Source: an uncultured Oceanobacter sp. (GTDB taxonomy: Bacteria > Pseudomonadota > Gammaproteobacteria > Pseudomonadales > Oceanobacteraceae). From it: a DNA stretch of 64,000 nt. The stretch is from positions 25,720 through 89,719 of the forward strand of contig CAJXTI010000008.1 in assembly GCA_913061185.1 (NCBI GenBank), in the 5' to 3' direction. A program made the translations under genes and the position numbers. The notes below the pieces were generated by a model, which was not told the DNA's origin, searched no databases, and worked only from the letters and a program-made list of their open reading frames with translations. Shown one piece after another: positions 36,350 to 45,932 of this stretch; position 1 is the stretch's first letter, and the number at the start of each line of letters is the position of its first letter.

Positions 36350-36766
36350 ATGACACCGGAACAGATTACGCTTGTACAAGACAGCTTCGCCAAGGTTGAA
36401 CCCATCGCCGACACGGCTGCCGAACTGTTTTATAACCGCCTGTTTGAACTGGATCCGTCAGTACGGCCGATGTTCAAGGGCGACATCACGGAACAGGGTG
36501 CCAAACTGATGACCATGATTGGTGTCGCCGTGCGCAGCCTCAACAATCTCGAAGCCATCCTACCGGCCGTGCAGAATCTGGGGGTTCGCCACCTTGAATA
36601 CGGCGTCACCGACGCGCATTACGACACGGTCGCTGCCGCCTTGCTGTGGACGCTGGAGCAGGGCCTTGGCCCGGACTTTACCCCTGCAACCAAAGACGCA
36701 TGGACGGTAACCTATGTCACATTGGCGACCGTCATGAAGGATGCCGCCCACGCGGCTGAAGCCTGA
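36350..36766 (+). CDS. Single-domain bacterial haemoglobin (Vgb-like)
   Basis: 138-residue globin starting MTPEQITLVQDSFAKVEPIA after GGAGAGAAC. Proximal haem His is at about residue 81 (LGVRHLEYGV). The E7 position is probably Gln49 (TEQGAK), as in Vitreoscilla haemoglobin, and the CD region (DPSVRPMFKGD) and AILPAVQNLG match Vgb and flavohaemoglobin globin domains. No FAD/NAD reductase domain follows. Likely roles: oxygen supply or nitric-oxide detoxification under low oxygen, in line with the FNR-type promoter. Confidence 0.92.
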   Translation: MTPEQITLVQDSFAKVEPIADTAAELFYNRLFELDPSVRPMFKGDITEQGAKLMTMIGVAVRSLNNLEAILPAVQNLGVRHLEYGVTDAHYDTVAAALLWTLEQGLGPDFTPATKDAWTVTYVTLATVMKDAAHAAEA

Positions 36767-36970
36767 GGCGGCGGAAGTTGTGATCTGGCAGCTGTTGCAA
36801 ACACAGCGCCGGATTTGCAAACCTGAAGCAGACGCGATGCGTCACAACCTGACGATATAACGACCGTACCGCGATTTCCTGCAATCGGGGCCAAGTATCA
36901 GATTAAACGGGTTTTTTACCCGCCATAGCAGTAGAATTCCTGTTTCAGACAAACAAGTAGATGGAGATAC

Positions 36971-39379
36971 GTGTTGTCCTGGAAGGATATATTGCCGGGT
37001 GTGCTGTTACGCCACCGTCCCGGCACCGCCGAGCAAACGGGTACCGAGACCAGCACCGCCACTGCCGATCAATATGGCGACAGCGGTCAGGAGCTCTCGC
37101 AAGACACCCTTGCCCGGTTACGGGCCAGGCAACTGCTCACCATCGCCCGACTGACGCCTCTCAATGCCGTCGCCAATGTTTTTAACGTCATACTGTCATC
37201 CATCGTGCTCTGGGGCATTGTCCACCCTGCGATCATTCTGATTTGGTCCACCCTGATATCGCTGCTGATGGGAACCTCAGTGGTCGGCTGGTACCGTATG
37301 GTCAAACGCCCGCAACCACCGCAATATGCCCGTGAGCAAACCCTTCATCGTGCCACCTGGCATGCCGGACTCATCGCTCTGCTATGGGCACTTCCCCCCG
37401 CATTTCTGTTCCATCAAGCCTCTGCTGAGCAGCAACTGTTTCTTACTGCGATCAGTGCAGGGATGATGTGCGCAGGCGGGTTTGCGCTGTATACACTGCC
37501 TGCTGCAGCCCAGCTATTTACCGGTATCCTCGGCGCGGCATCAGTGATCGCATTGGCCAGCTCCGATCTGGCGTCGCGCCTTTATCTGATTCTGCTGTTG
37601 CTGATGTACCTGACGATTCTCCTCGTCAGTATTGTTCACGCCGGAAGGGTATTCCGCGCTCACGTTCTGGCAGAAATGACCTCAGACAACCAGAAGCAAG
37701 TCATCAGCCTGTTGCTGAATGATTTTGAACAAAGCACCGCCGATGTGTTGTGGGAAGTCGATGCCCAGCTGACATTTCGCCGTACCAATAACAAGTTATC
37801 TGAACTGTTTGGCAATGACAGCGAAGAGCTGGGCAGCACCGATTTTTTGTCTCTGGTGCAACTCAGTCAAGCCCGGCTCACAGACAACATCCAGAAACTT
37901 GCACACTCAGCGTATACCGCGCTGAGTACTGCCTTGAAGGGAGGTAGGGCTTTCCGCGATATTGAAGTCCCGATGTGTATTAATCAGCGCACCGTCTGGT
38001 GGGCAATCACCGCCAAGCCCACCGTCAAGGGTGGCTGGCGCGGTGTCATTTCTGATATCACCGAATCCCACCAGGCACAGCAGCGCATCTGGCAACTGGC
38101 TCATGAAGACAATGTCACGGGTCTGACCAATCGCCATGGTTTTCAGACTGGAATAGAGTCAATTCTGGCACCGCTGGATCTGGCCAGGCCGAATCAGGAA
38201 TTAAGGGCGCTGCTCTCCATCGACCTGGATCGTTTCAAGGCGGTAAATGACGCTTTTGGTCATGATGCCGGCGACAAGCTACTGCAGGTGGTCGCCGATC
38301 GCCTGCGCAGCCATACCCGCCCGCAGGATCTGGTCGCCCGCATCGGCGGCGATGAATTTGGCCTCATTCTGCAGCAACTCGACAATCACGAGCAGGCGTT
38401 GGAGATTGCCGAACGGCTGGTCGCCAGTATCAACCAACCATGCCAAATCGATAACGCCAGTATTCTGGTAGGCGCCAGCATTGGTGTCGCGTTTATCCCG
38501 GAAGATGGCGCTCAGCAAGACGTTATTCTCAAACACGCCGATCTTGCACTCTATCAGGCCAAGGCCAGAGGACGTGGCAAGGTGGTACGGTTTGCCCCCA
38601 CCATGGCCGCCACAGCCCAAACCCGACACCGTATCGAACAGGCACTGCGAAGCGCCTTGCAACAAGAGACACTGACACTGGCCTACCAGCCGCAACGCCA
38701 TCTGATCAACGGCAAAGTCACGTGTGTTGAAGCGCTGGCACGCTGGCATGACCAGCAGCTGGGGCAAATCGCCCCCGCCCTGTTTATCAGTGTGGCGGAG
38801 GAATCCAGCCTGATTCACACGCTGGGGCAGTTATTGCTGAATCAGGCCTGTCAGCAACTCAGTCGCTGGCCAGCCAACTTGACGGTGGCCGTTAATATCT
38901 CGCCGCTGCAACTGGCCAATCCTGACATCGTTAACCAGGTCGCCGACACCCTCAAGCACCATGACGTCGCCGCTGACCGCCTTGAGCTGGAAATCACCGA
39001 AACCGCACTACTCGACGACAGCCACAATGCGCTGGACAAACTTCATCAACTGAAAGCCCTGGGTTTCAGAATCACCCTCGACGACTTTGGTACCGGCTAT
39101 TCATCGCTGGTTTACCTACGCTGTTTTCCGTTCGACAAAATCAAGATTGACCGTTCATTTGTCAGTGAAATGGCACAAGAACCCACAGCACGCACCATTG
39201 TGGGTGCCATTATCCAGATGGCCAGCGCCCTGAATATGGCCGTTGTGGCAGAAGGTGTAGAAGAGCAGCAGCCTCTGGAGCTGCTGCAACAATTGGGCTG
39301 CACCATAGCCCAGGGCTATCACATATGCCGCCCACTGGCACCAGAGGCTGTTGCGGCCTACCTGGAACAATACAACTGA
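36971..39379 (+). CDS. Membrane-bound diguanylate cyclase/phosphodiesterase (GGDEF-EAL)
   Basis: 802 residues from a GTG preceded by GGAGATAC. N-terminal module with six predicted membrane helices (about 58-220), a short PAS-like sensor (about 255-370), GGDEF domain with intact RIGGDEFG (459-463) and EAL domain with intact CVEALARW (587-589). EAL catalytic elements ELEITETALL, DDFGTGYSSL, KIDRSF and the late VVAEGVEE are conserved, so both activities on cyclic di-GMP are possible. The membrane module may sense an envelope or respiratory signal. Adjacent to the globin gene on the same strand but 204 bases away. Confidence 0.93.
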   Translation: MLSWKDILPGVLLRHRPGTAEQTGTETSTATADQYGDSGQELSQDTLARLRARQLLTIARLTPLNAVANVFNVILSSIVLWGIVHPAIILIWSTLISLLMGTSVVGWYRMVKRPQPPQYAREQTLHRATWHAGLIALLWALPPAFLFHQASAEQQLFLTAISAGMMCAGGFALYTLPAAAQLFTGILGAASVIALASSDLASRLYLILLLLMYLTILLVSIVHAGRVFRAHVLAEMTSDNQKQVISLLLNDFEQSTADVLWEVDAQLTFRRTNNKLSELFGNDSEELGSTDFLSLVQLSQARLTDNIQKLAHSAYTALSTALKGGRAFRDIEVPMCINQRTVWWAITAKPTVKGGWRGVISDITESHQAQQRIWQLAHEDNVTGLTNRHGFQTGIESILAPLDLARPNQELRALLSIDLDRFKAVNDAFGHDAGDKLLQVVADRLRSHTRPQDLVARIGGDEFGLILQQLDNHEQALEIAERLVASINQPCQIDNASILVGASIGVAFIPEDGAQQDVILKHADLALYQAKARGRGKVVRFAPTMAATAQTRHRIEQALRSALQQETLTLAYQPQRHLINGKVTCVEALARWHDQQLGQIAPALFISVAEESSLIHTLGQLLLNQACQQLSRWPANLTVAVNISPLQLANPDIVNQVADTLKHHDVAADRLELEITETALLDDSHNALDKLHQLKALGFRITLDDFGTGYSSLVYLRCFPFDKIKIDRSFVSEMAQEPTARTIVGAIIQMASALNMAVVAEGVEEQQPLELLQQLGCTIAQGYHICRPLAPEAVAAYLEQYN

Positions 39380-39398
39380 AACCGGCCTTTTAATCACA

Positions 39399-39962
39399 TC
39401 AGGATTTTTTGCAGTAAGCCGCAATAATCACAATACGCTGGCCATTCACACGGCCTTCAATGTGTTTGGGGTTATCACTCAGTGAAATACCCCGTACCGC
39501 AGTTCCCCGTTTGGCCGTCATACTGGTGCCTTTGACATCCAGATCCTTGATCAGCGTCACGTTATCTCCAGCAACCAGCACCACACCATTCACATCCAGC
39601 GTGGGTTCTGCGTCCTCAGCACCAGCAGTGGCTTCTGCCCACTTGCGGGTATCATCTTCCAGATACAACATCTCCAGCAAATCCTGGGCCCAGGTCTCGC
39701 TACCCAGACGCTTCAGCATACGGAATGCCATGACCTGCACGACCGGCACCTGACTCCACATACTGTCGTTCAGACAGCGCCAGTGATTCTGATCCGGCTC
39801 GGCACCGTCTATCTGGGCCAGACAAGTACCACACAGCAGAATATGGTTATCCGACGATGCCAGCTCTTGTGGCGGTACAGCCCATGGCGACAAGTTCTCT
39901 GGCGCTCCGCACAATTCACAGCGGTGGCCACTACGTTCCAGCAAAGTGTGTTCAATGCTCAC
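39399..39962 (-). CDS. phnA: PhnA / YjdM family zinc-ribbon protein
   Basis: 187 residues. An N-terminal zinc ribbon with two CxxC-type pairs (CELCGAPENL and LLCGTCLAQ) precedes the PhnA domain (VVLVAGDNVTLIKDLDVKG, KRGTAVRGISL, PKHIEGRVNGQRIVI). Despite the historical name it is not part of phosphonate C-P lyase and its role is unclear. Convergent with the GGDEF-EAL gene; divergent from the methyltransferase gene at 40097, with a palindrome in between. Confidence 0.93.
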   Translation of the reverse strand: MSIEHTLLERSGHRCELCGAPENLSPWAVPPQELASSDNHILLCGTCLAQIDGAEPDQNHWRCLNDSMWSQVPVVQVMAFRMLKRLGSETWAQDLLEMLYLEDDTRKWAEATAGAEDAEPTLDVNGVVLVAGDNVTLIKDLDVKGTSMTAKRGTAVRGISLSDNPKHIEGRVNGQRIVIIAAYCKKS

Positions 39963-39984
39963 CGGATTACCCCTTCAGAAAAAG

Positions 39985-39999
39985 CGGGCATTATGCCCG
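39985..39999. promoter_or_regulatory. Perfect palindrome between phnA and the methyltransferase gene
   Basis: CGGGCAT-T-ATGCCCG, seven-base arms, lies 23-37 bases upstream of the phnA start in a divergent promoter region. Operator-like; no regulator is identified. Confidence 0.4.
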
Positions 40000-40096
40000 A
40001 TGAATGAGGGAATACCAGTCAGCGAACAAAACAGCACAACGAACGCCGTATATTCGGGTAAACTGACCACCGATTTTTTACAGCTGTGAACGCCGA

Positions 40097-41437
40097 ATGA
40101 CCCACCAGGATACCTTTCTGATTACCTACTCCGACCTGCTGACTGTTTGGCAGGACTGGTTAGACACCATTCCCCACCCGCCTCTCGACCGCTGGCTGAA
40201 ACAACGTGCCAAATACCAGAAGCGTTATCATGGTGGTTACCGCATGGCGATCGACAACGCCATGATGGACGCCATGCGCTATCGCCAGCTGGCCGACGCG
40301 CTGGAGCACAGTTTTCAGGATCCCGGTTTCGACGATTGGGTGGGATGGGATCAATCCTGGTCACCCAACAATAGCACCGAGGCAGCACCGCAACATTTTT
40401 GGCACTGGCTGCAATTACGCAGTGAAGCCGATTGGCGCACTCCGGAAGTCGCCCAGCAAAAAGCCCGCCGCGAACACTTTATCGAGTTTCGCCAACGGGT
40501 TGCCAATACCTCGGATAATGCTCTGTTTATGCTCTGGCATGGCCTCCGTCCAGGCTGGGAACCGGCCCTCAAGCGACGAGCTGAAAAATCCGGCTGGAAC
40601 GACGATACACTGCAACACTGGATCGAGCAGCAAACCCACCGCCCACCCCTGTGGTTGCGCCAGGTGGCCAGCCAGACCAAACCGGATGACGAGTCACTGG
40701 AACGGGCACTGAAACGCGATGGTGTGATTGTGCATCAGTACCCGGTCACTCTGGGGGAGTGTAGCTATACACTTCATGCCGCCGAAGGCGGTAATGACGT
40801 CATCCGCAGCGATGCCTTCAAGGCCGGAAAGGTAGAAATTCAGGATGCCGCCAGTCAGCTGATTTGCGAAATGGTCGACGTCCAGCCAGGCCAGAAAATC
40901 TGGGATGCCTGCGCTGGAGCAGGCGGCAAGACCCTGACGCTGGCATCCGCGTTGGGTAAAAAAGGCGCCGTCATTGCGACCGACTTGCATCAGTACAAGC
41001 TGGATGAGCTAAAAAAACGCGCCAAACGCGCTGCCATCGCCAACATCCGCAACTTTGTCTGGGATGGCGAAGCACCACTGCGCCTGCCGATTGAAATTGC
41101 CCGTCAACAGGGTTTTGACCGCATTCTGGTCGATGCCCCCTGCACCAATGCCGGCACCTGGCGCCGGAACCCGGATGCGCGCTGGCGTCTGACGGCAGAG
41201 AACACCCGCGAGCTGCATCAATTGCAGTTCAACCTGCTTGATCGTGCCGCCAAATCACTCAGAGCCAACGGCCGTCTGATCTACGCCACCTGTAGCTGGC
41301 AAGTCGAGGAAAATGAAAGCGTCTGTGGCCGCTTCCTCGAAGCCAACCCGGACTTTATTCTGGTCAAACAGACCCTGCTGGGCGCTCCGCTAGTGGATAG
41401 CGACACCATGTTCTGTGCCGTATTCAGCAAGGCCTGA
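40097..41437 (+). CDS. RsmB/NOP2-family RNA m5C methyltransferase
   Basis: 446 residues. The C-terminal half has the NOL1/NOP2/Sun methyltransferase motifs: SAM site IWDACAGAGGKTLTLA, motif IV DAPCTNAGTWRRNPDARW and catalytic-cysteine motif VI YATCSWQVEENESV. The N-terminal 200 residues are a helical domain unlike the NusB domain of RsmB, so this is probably not RsmB itself but the shorter paralogue found in Pseudomonas and relatives. RNA target unknown. Confidence 0.88.
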   Translation: MTHQDTFLITYSDLLTVWQDWLDTIPHPPLDRWLKQRAKYQKRYHGGYRMAIDNAMMDAMRYRQLADALEHSFQDPGFDDWVGWDQSWSPNNSTEAAPQHFWHWLQLRSEADWRTPEVAQQKARREHFIEFRQRVANTSDNALFMLWHGLRPGWEPALKRRAEKSGWNDDTLQHWIEQQTHRPPLWLRQVASQTKPDDESLERALKRDGVIVHQYPVTLGECSYTLHAAEGGNDVIRSDAFKAGKVEIQDAASQLICEMVDVQPGQKIWDACAGAGGKTLTLASALGKKGAVIATDLHQYKLDELKKRAKRAAIANIRNFVWDGEAPLRLPIEIARQQGFDRILVDAPCTNAGTWRRNPDARWRLTAENTRELHQLQFNLLDRAAKSLRANGRLIYATCSWQVEENESVCGRFLEANPDFILVKQTLLGAPLVDSDTMFCAVFSKA

Positions 41438-41546
41438 TACTGCCTAACTCGGGTTGGTCATCTTCTGCTTGGCAATCAGGGTGTGCAGTGCGCGCACCCT
41501 GACAGCGATCATAAGCCACCAAAGTACAAGCACCATCAGAGCAAGA

Positions 41547-41568
41547 CATCGCCCGGAGCCGGGCGATG
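41547..41568 (-). terminator. Probable terminator after speC
   Basis: Inverted repeat CATCGCCCGG / CCGGGCGATG with a two-base centre lies 30 bases after the speC stop; on the minus strand it is followed by TCTTGCTCT, a weak T tract. Confidence 0.6.
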
Positions 41569-41597
41569 ATTAATGAACAGCGGTTACCGGATAGCAG

Positions 41598-42761
41598 TCA
41601 GATACAGAAAGATTGCAGCGGGGGGAAACCGTTAAACTCAACCGCACTGTAGGTAGTGGTGTAGGCACCGGTTGAGAACCAGTACATACGATCGCCCATT
41701 GCCAGGTTCAGTGGCAGTTCATATTTGTAGTTTTCATACAGAATATCGGCACTGTCACAGGTTGGCCCGGCAATCACACACTCTTCTGCTTCACCCTTTT
41801 TCTCGACATACAAAGGGTACTTGATGGCTTCGTCCATGGTTTCAATAAACCCCCCGAACTTGCCGATGTCGGTGTACACCCAACGATGTAATCCAAAACG
41901 GGTCTTGCGACTGATCAACACCACTTCACTGACCAGTACGCCAGCGTTAGCTGCCAGCGAACGGCCTGGCTCCAGAATCACTTCCGGGAACTCGTCACCA
42001 AAGTCTTCACGCAGGTAACGGGTAATTTCCTCAGCGTAGGTTTCCAGCTCGTTGGTACGACTGATGTAATTAGCCGGGAAACCACCCCCCAGGTTGATCA
42101 TCTGCAGCTTGATGCCATCTTCTTCTTCCAGCCGCTCAAAAATCCACTTCACCTTGGCAATAGCAGAATCCCACACGCCAATTTCACGCTGCTGGGAACC
42201 CACATGGAATGAAATACCATAAGGCACCAGCCCCAGATCACGAGCCAGAATACACAAATCCAGTGCCATATCGGTCTGACAGCCAAATTTACGAGACAAC
42301 GGCCAGTCGGCGGTTTGCGCACCTTCCGTCAGAATACGAATAAACACCCGTGCACCCGGTGCTGCACGGGCGATGTTACGCAAATCAGCTTCACTGTCGG
42401 ACGCAAACAACGTGACACCCTTGTCAAAAAAGTAACGGATATCCGCTGCTTTCTTGATGGTATTACCAAAACTCACACGGTCGCCAGAAACGCCCTGCGC
42501 CAGTACCTTGTCCAGTTCATAACGGGATGCCACATCAAAATTACAACCACGCTGCTGCAAAATAGCCAGCAGTTCAGGGGCCGGATTGGCCTTCACGGCA
42601 TAATAGGTTTTGGCATACGGAAAACAGCGGATCAAAGAATCCAGTTGCCGGGCAAACAGCTGTTTGTCGACCACCAGACAAGGGGTTTCCTGCTTGTCGG
42701 CAAAGGCTTTGATACGCGCAAAGGTGTCGGCGTCGTAGTAGTCTTCTGGTTGAGTGAGCAT
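41598..42761 (-). CDS. speC: Ornithine decarboxylase, type III (alanine-racemase fold)
   Basis: PLP enzyme converting ornithine to putrescine. Start at the ATG at 42761 (MLTQPEDYYDADTFARIKAF), 387 residues, with GAGGAG 11 bases upstream; the frame extends 20 codons further. PLP Lys57 in KTYYAVKANPAPE, phosphate-binding INLGGGFPANY, EPGRSLAANAGVLV, and the active-site Cys in AGPTCDSADILYE. The sequence follows Pseudomonas SpeC closely along its whole length. A lysine/ornithine dual specificity cannot be excluded. Confidence 0.93.
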   Translation of the reverse strand: MLTQPEDYYDADTFARIKAFADKQETPCLVVDKQLFARQLDSLIRCFPYAKTYYAVKANPAPELLAILQQRGCNFDVASRYELDKVLAQGVSGDRVSFGNTIKKAADIRYFFDKGVTLFASDSEADLRNIARAAPGARVFIRILTEGAQTADWPLSRKFGCQTDMALDLCILARDLGLVPYGISFHVGSQQREIGVWDSAIAKVKWIFERLEEEDGIKLQMINLGGGFPANYISRTNELETYAEEITRYLREDFGDEFPEVILEPGRSLAANAGVLVSEVVLISRKTRFGLHRWVYTDIGKFGGFIETMDEAIKYPLYVEKKGEAEECVIAGPTCDSADILYENYKYELPLNLAMGDRMYWFSTGAYTTTYSAVEFNGFPPLQSFCI

Positions 42762-42867
42762 CTGGCTCGTTGTCTCCTCGAAATGATAGCAGTCAGCGTT
42801 GGTGCTGACGGGAAGGCGCAAAGATAGGGGTATTTTCGAGAAGTAAAAGCGCTTTTTTTTTCTCTTG

Positions 42868-42888
42868 ACGATCTTGAAACATGATCGT
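42868..42888. promoter_or_regulatory. Inverted repeat upstream of speC
   Basis: ACGATC, nine bases, GATCGT, about 107-127 bases upstream of speC. Operator-like dyad in the 347-base gap between speC and the divergent CoA-transferase gene. The remainder of that gap holds a poly-T run (42853-42861) and no gene I can see. Confidence 0.3.
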
Positions 42889-43108
42889 TACAACAGCCCT
42901 GGGACACTCCGGCAGTCAGCTTGCCGAGCCACTCTGAATACCACCGCTACCGAGCCTTGGCAGACATGAAAAACGCCCTTTCCTGACACCACCAAGTCAG
43001 CAATACCTTGACCCAGATCGTCTCGATACTGCCGTACTGTCACTGGAAAATGCTATAAACCCGTTAATCAATATTTCAACCTGGCCCGCAAAACCAAAAG
43101 GATGCCCC

Positions 43109-44425
43109 ATGAGCTGGAACGATCTCTATCAGGAAAAACGCCTGACCCCATCACAGGCAGCGGAGCGGCTGAGTGATTGCAGCAATCTGATTCTCGGTAT
43201 GGGGGTTGCCATGCCACCGGCCTTGATTACGGCGATTGCCGCTGCCTACAAGGCCGAGACACTGCCAGCACTGAATATCTACTACATGCACGGTTCAGCG
43301 ACCTTACAGGAACAACTGCTGACGCCCGCCATGCGCGGCAAATTTACGCCCCGTTGCCTGTTTCTGAGCAGCCACGACCGCCTGGCCCTGCATGCCAACA
43401 CCGAGCATCCCTGGATCGAATTTGTGCCGTCTGCCTTTCACCAGGTCGGACGCTTGCTGACTGAAAACATCACCCCGGATTGCCTGATGGTAACCGTGTC
43501 ACCCATGGACAAACATGGCTACTTCAGCCTTGGTACCAACGCCGATTACAGTGCCACGGTGATCCGCAAGGCACGCAAGGTCATTGTCGAAGTGAACCGC
43601 CACATGCCACGCACCTTTGGCGAGTGCTCAGTACATATTTCAGAAATTGAAGCCCTGATTGAAGCCGATGTGCCACTCAGTGAAGTGCCCAACGTTGAGG
43701 CTTCAGATATCGACTGGGCCATTGCCCGACAGGTAGCCGAACGGATTGAAAACGGCGACACCCTGCAAATGGGCGTGGGGGGCGTTCCTAATGCGGTATT
43801 GTCCATGCTGGAACACCACCAGAATCTCGGCCTGCACTCCGAGCTGTTTTCCCCGGCCATGGTCAACCTGATTCAGAAAGGTGCCCTGAACGGACGGGTG
43901 AAGCGGGTTATGCAGCACAAGCACGTCTTCACTCTGGCTTTGGGCGATCGCGCCATGTTTGATTTTATGGACGACAACCCCTCAATCGTGGGTTTCCCGG
44001 CCTCCTGGGTCAACAATCCCAGCGTCATTCGCCAGAATCCCAACATGGTGTCGGTCAACTCCGCCATCGAGGTTGATATTACCGGCCAGATCAATGCCGA
44101 GCAGATTCTCGGCAACCCGTTTTCCGGTACCGGAGGCCAGCTGGATTTTGTTCGTGGGGCTTACGGCTCGGAAGGTGGGCGTTCGTTTATCGCCCTGCAC
44201 TCAACCGCCAAGGGCGACAGCCTGAGTCGTATCGTGCCGCAATTAACCGGCGGCACCGTGACCGATACCCGCATGGATGCACACTACGTCGTGACCGAAT
44301 ACGGCAATGTCTGCCTGAAAGGCCTGTCGATACCGCAACGGGTTAACGCCCTGATTGGTATTGCCCATCCCAAATTCCGTGATGAATTGACGCAGCACGC
44401 TTTCCGGTTGGGATTGTGCCACTGA
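43109..44425 (+). CDS. Acetyl-CoA hydrolase/transferase family (4-hydroxybutyrate CoA-transferase-like)
   Basis: 438 residues. CoA-transferase family I fold with N-terminal SNLILGMGVAMPPALITAI, FVPSAFHQVGRLL and VTVSPMDKHGYFSLG, and the C-terminal block GDTLQMGVGGVPNAVLSML. The likely catalytic Glu lies in NLGLHSELFSPAMVNL. C-terminal QLDFVRGAYGSEGGRSFIAL completes the domain. Family members move CoA among acetate, butyrate, 4-hydroxybutyrate or propionate, so the substrate cannot be fixed. Convergent with the dioxygenase gene. Confidence 0.9.
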   Translation: MSWNDLYQEKRLTPSQAAERLSDCSNLILGMGVAMPPALITAIAAAYKAETLPALNIYYMHGSATLQEQLLTPAMRGKFTPRCLFLSSHDRLALHANTEHPWIEFVPSAFHQVGRLLTENITPDCLMVTVSPMDKHGYFSLGTNADYSATVIRKARKVIVEVNRHMPRTFGECSVHISEIEALIEADVPLSEVPNVEASDIDWAIARQVAERIENGDTLQMGVGGVPNAVLSMLEHHQNLGLHSELFSPAMVNLIQKGALNGRVKRVMQHKHVFTLALGDRAMFDFMDDNPSIVGFPASWVNNPSVIRQNPNMVSVNSAIEVDITGQINAEQILGNPFSGTGGQLDFVRGAYGSEGGRSFIALHSTAKGDSLSRIVPQLTGGTVTDTRMDAHYVVTEYGNVCLKGLSIPQRVNALIGIAHPKFRDELTQHAFRLGLCH

Positions 44426-44531
44426 GTCCAGATGACGTCAGCGAAGGCCAGATGCGCTCGATTTGATGAAAAATCCGGGGCCCAAAGCAGTCACCCGGTG
44501 ATGAATCACCGGTGGCTGAAGTCGATGACAG

Positions 44532-45797
44532 TTACTCGTTGTCAGCGATGTGGGATACCGAATACTTGATCGCAACGTTGCGGGTCTGCTGGAAATCCTC
44601 CAGCGACATACCACGGAAGCTGGCGTACAACTCTGGATTGGATACGCCGCGCACCGCTGCGGTTTTTTCAATCAGGAAGAAAATCACCCCGTAATGGATC
44701 ATTTCGATCCACTGGTTATGGCGCAACATATCGCGCTCTTCCTCCGTCAACCCATACTGCTCATACAGCGTTTCTGGATCCTCAAGGAAGGCCTGGCGAT
44801 GCTGAGGGACAATCAATTCATGCAGAAACTCGTTCATGCGCCATGCCTTGCGGCTGGTTTCGTAGCTGAACGGATAGGTGCCCTCAAGCTCCTCGGAGCC
44901 AGACAACTGGTGTGTCATCTTGGCTCGTACCGCCTGTTGCTGCGGTTCTGGCATATCTTCACCCTGGTCTTCCACCACCAGCGTGGCAATGTTAGTCATG
45001 GACGGCAAATAGGTCGCACGATGGACTCGTTTTACCTGATCAGACAGCGCGCCCCGCATGATCAGCCACATAATGACTTCGGCACCTTCCCAGCCTCCCC
45101 GTTTGGCGTATTCACCAATCGTCAGCTCGGTCAGTTGCTCAGGATCACTCTCGAGTAAATCAAGAAACTCTTCGTCCCAGGCTTGATTGGTAAATCCACA
45201 GCGCTCGCCATGTACCTGATGCGACAAACCACCCGTTGCCACAACCGCCACACGCAGGTCTTCCGGATAACTCTGAATTGCCTGGCGCAACGCCTTGCCC
45301 AGCTTGTAACAGCGCCCAGCACTGGGAACCGGCCACTGCAGTACACCCACCTGTAACGGCACGATGGAACCTTTCCAGCCATCCTCATCCAGTGCGATCA
45401 TCGACAGCGGCGAAAAACAGCCATGATCAATGCCTTTGTTCTGGAAAAACGACATATCAAATTCTTCCGCTACCAACACCTGGCCAATATGGCGGGCCAG
45501 CGCCGCATGGCCTGGAATCGGCGGAATTGGCGTAACACCACCACCTTCATCCGCAGGCTTGTATTCATCATCCACGCCCATGACAAAAGCGGAATAATGG
45601 TCGAAGAAAAAAGAGGTTATATGATCGTTATAAATCATGAATATCGCATCAATATCTTTTTGCTTCAGCCAATCACGCACCACCTCGAAGTTATCAAAGA
45701 TCGGCTTCCAGGCCGGGTCGGCAGCCTTGTTATTGAGCTTGCCGGAAATAATGGTTGGAGAATGAGACAGGCCAAGGCCGCCCACGATTGTGGCCAT
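44532..45797 (-). CDS. Class III extradiol dioxygenase, gallate dioxygenase-like (LigB-LigA fusion)
   Basis: 421 residues, the size of gallate dioxygenase (GalA/DesB), in which a LigB-type catalytic domain is fused to a LigA-type C-terminal domain. The iron ligands and acid-base residues correspond to LigB: His12 (GLSHSP), His59 (YNDH), His125 (IDHG), His193 (GGLSHQVHGE) and Glu240 (GAEVIMW). The LigA-like part begins around WRMNEFLHELIVPQHRQAFL. It should open an aromatic ring such as gallate or protocatechuate, but no other gene of the pathway is adjacent. Divergent from a LysR gene (135-base gap), the probable regulator. Confidence 0.8.
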   Translation of the reverse strand: MATIVGGLGLSHSPTIISGKLNNKAADPAWKPIFDNFEVVRDWLKQKDIDAIFMIYNDHITSFFFDHYSAFVMGVDDEYKPADEGGGVTPIPPIPGHAALARHIGQVLVAEEFDMSFFQNKGIDHGCFSPLSMIALDEDGWKGSIVPLQVGVLQWPVPSAGRCYKLGKALRQAIQSYPEDLRVAVVATGGLSHQVHGERCGFTNQAWDEEFLDLLESDPEQLTELTIGEYAKRGGWEGAEVIMWLIMRGALSDQVKRVHRATYLPSMTNIATLVVEDQGEDMPEPQQQAVRAKMTHQLSGSEELEGTYPFSYETSRKAWRMNEFLHELIVPQHRQAFLEDPETLYEQYGLTEEERDMLRHNQWIEMIHYGVIFFLIEKTAAVRGVSNPELYASFRGMSLEDFQQTRNVAIKYSVSHIADNE

Positions 45798-45932
45798 ATG
45801 CTGTTTCCTGCTGGTATGGTTGTTTTAGTTGCGACTATGCTAACCAGCCTGACCCGCTAGCAACACCCCGGAGCAGGAAACCCATCGTTTCCGCAAAAAA
45901 ACACGTCACCCAAACAGGATTACGATCCAACC

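Noticed and set aside
40097..41437. Assignment as RsmB itself
   Set aside because: The N-terminal domain is not NusB-like and the gene is not next to fmt/def, where rsmB normally lies.
44495..44512. GC-rich hairpin CCGGTGAT/ATCACCGG between the CoA-transferase and dioxygenase genes
   Set aside because: Could be a terminator for convergent genes but has no T run on either strand; too weak to list as a feature.
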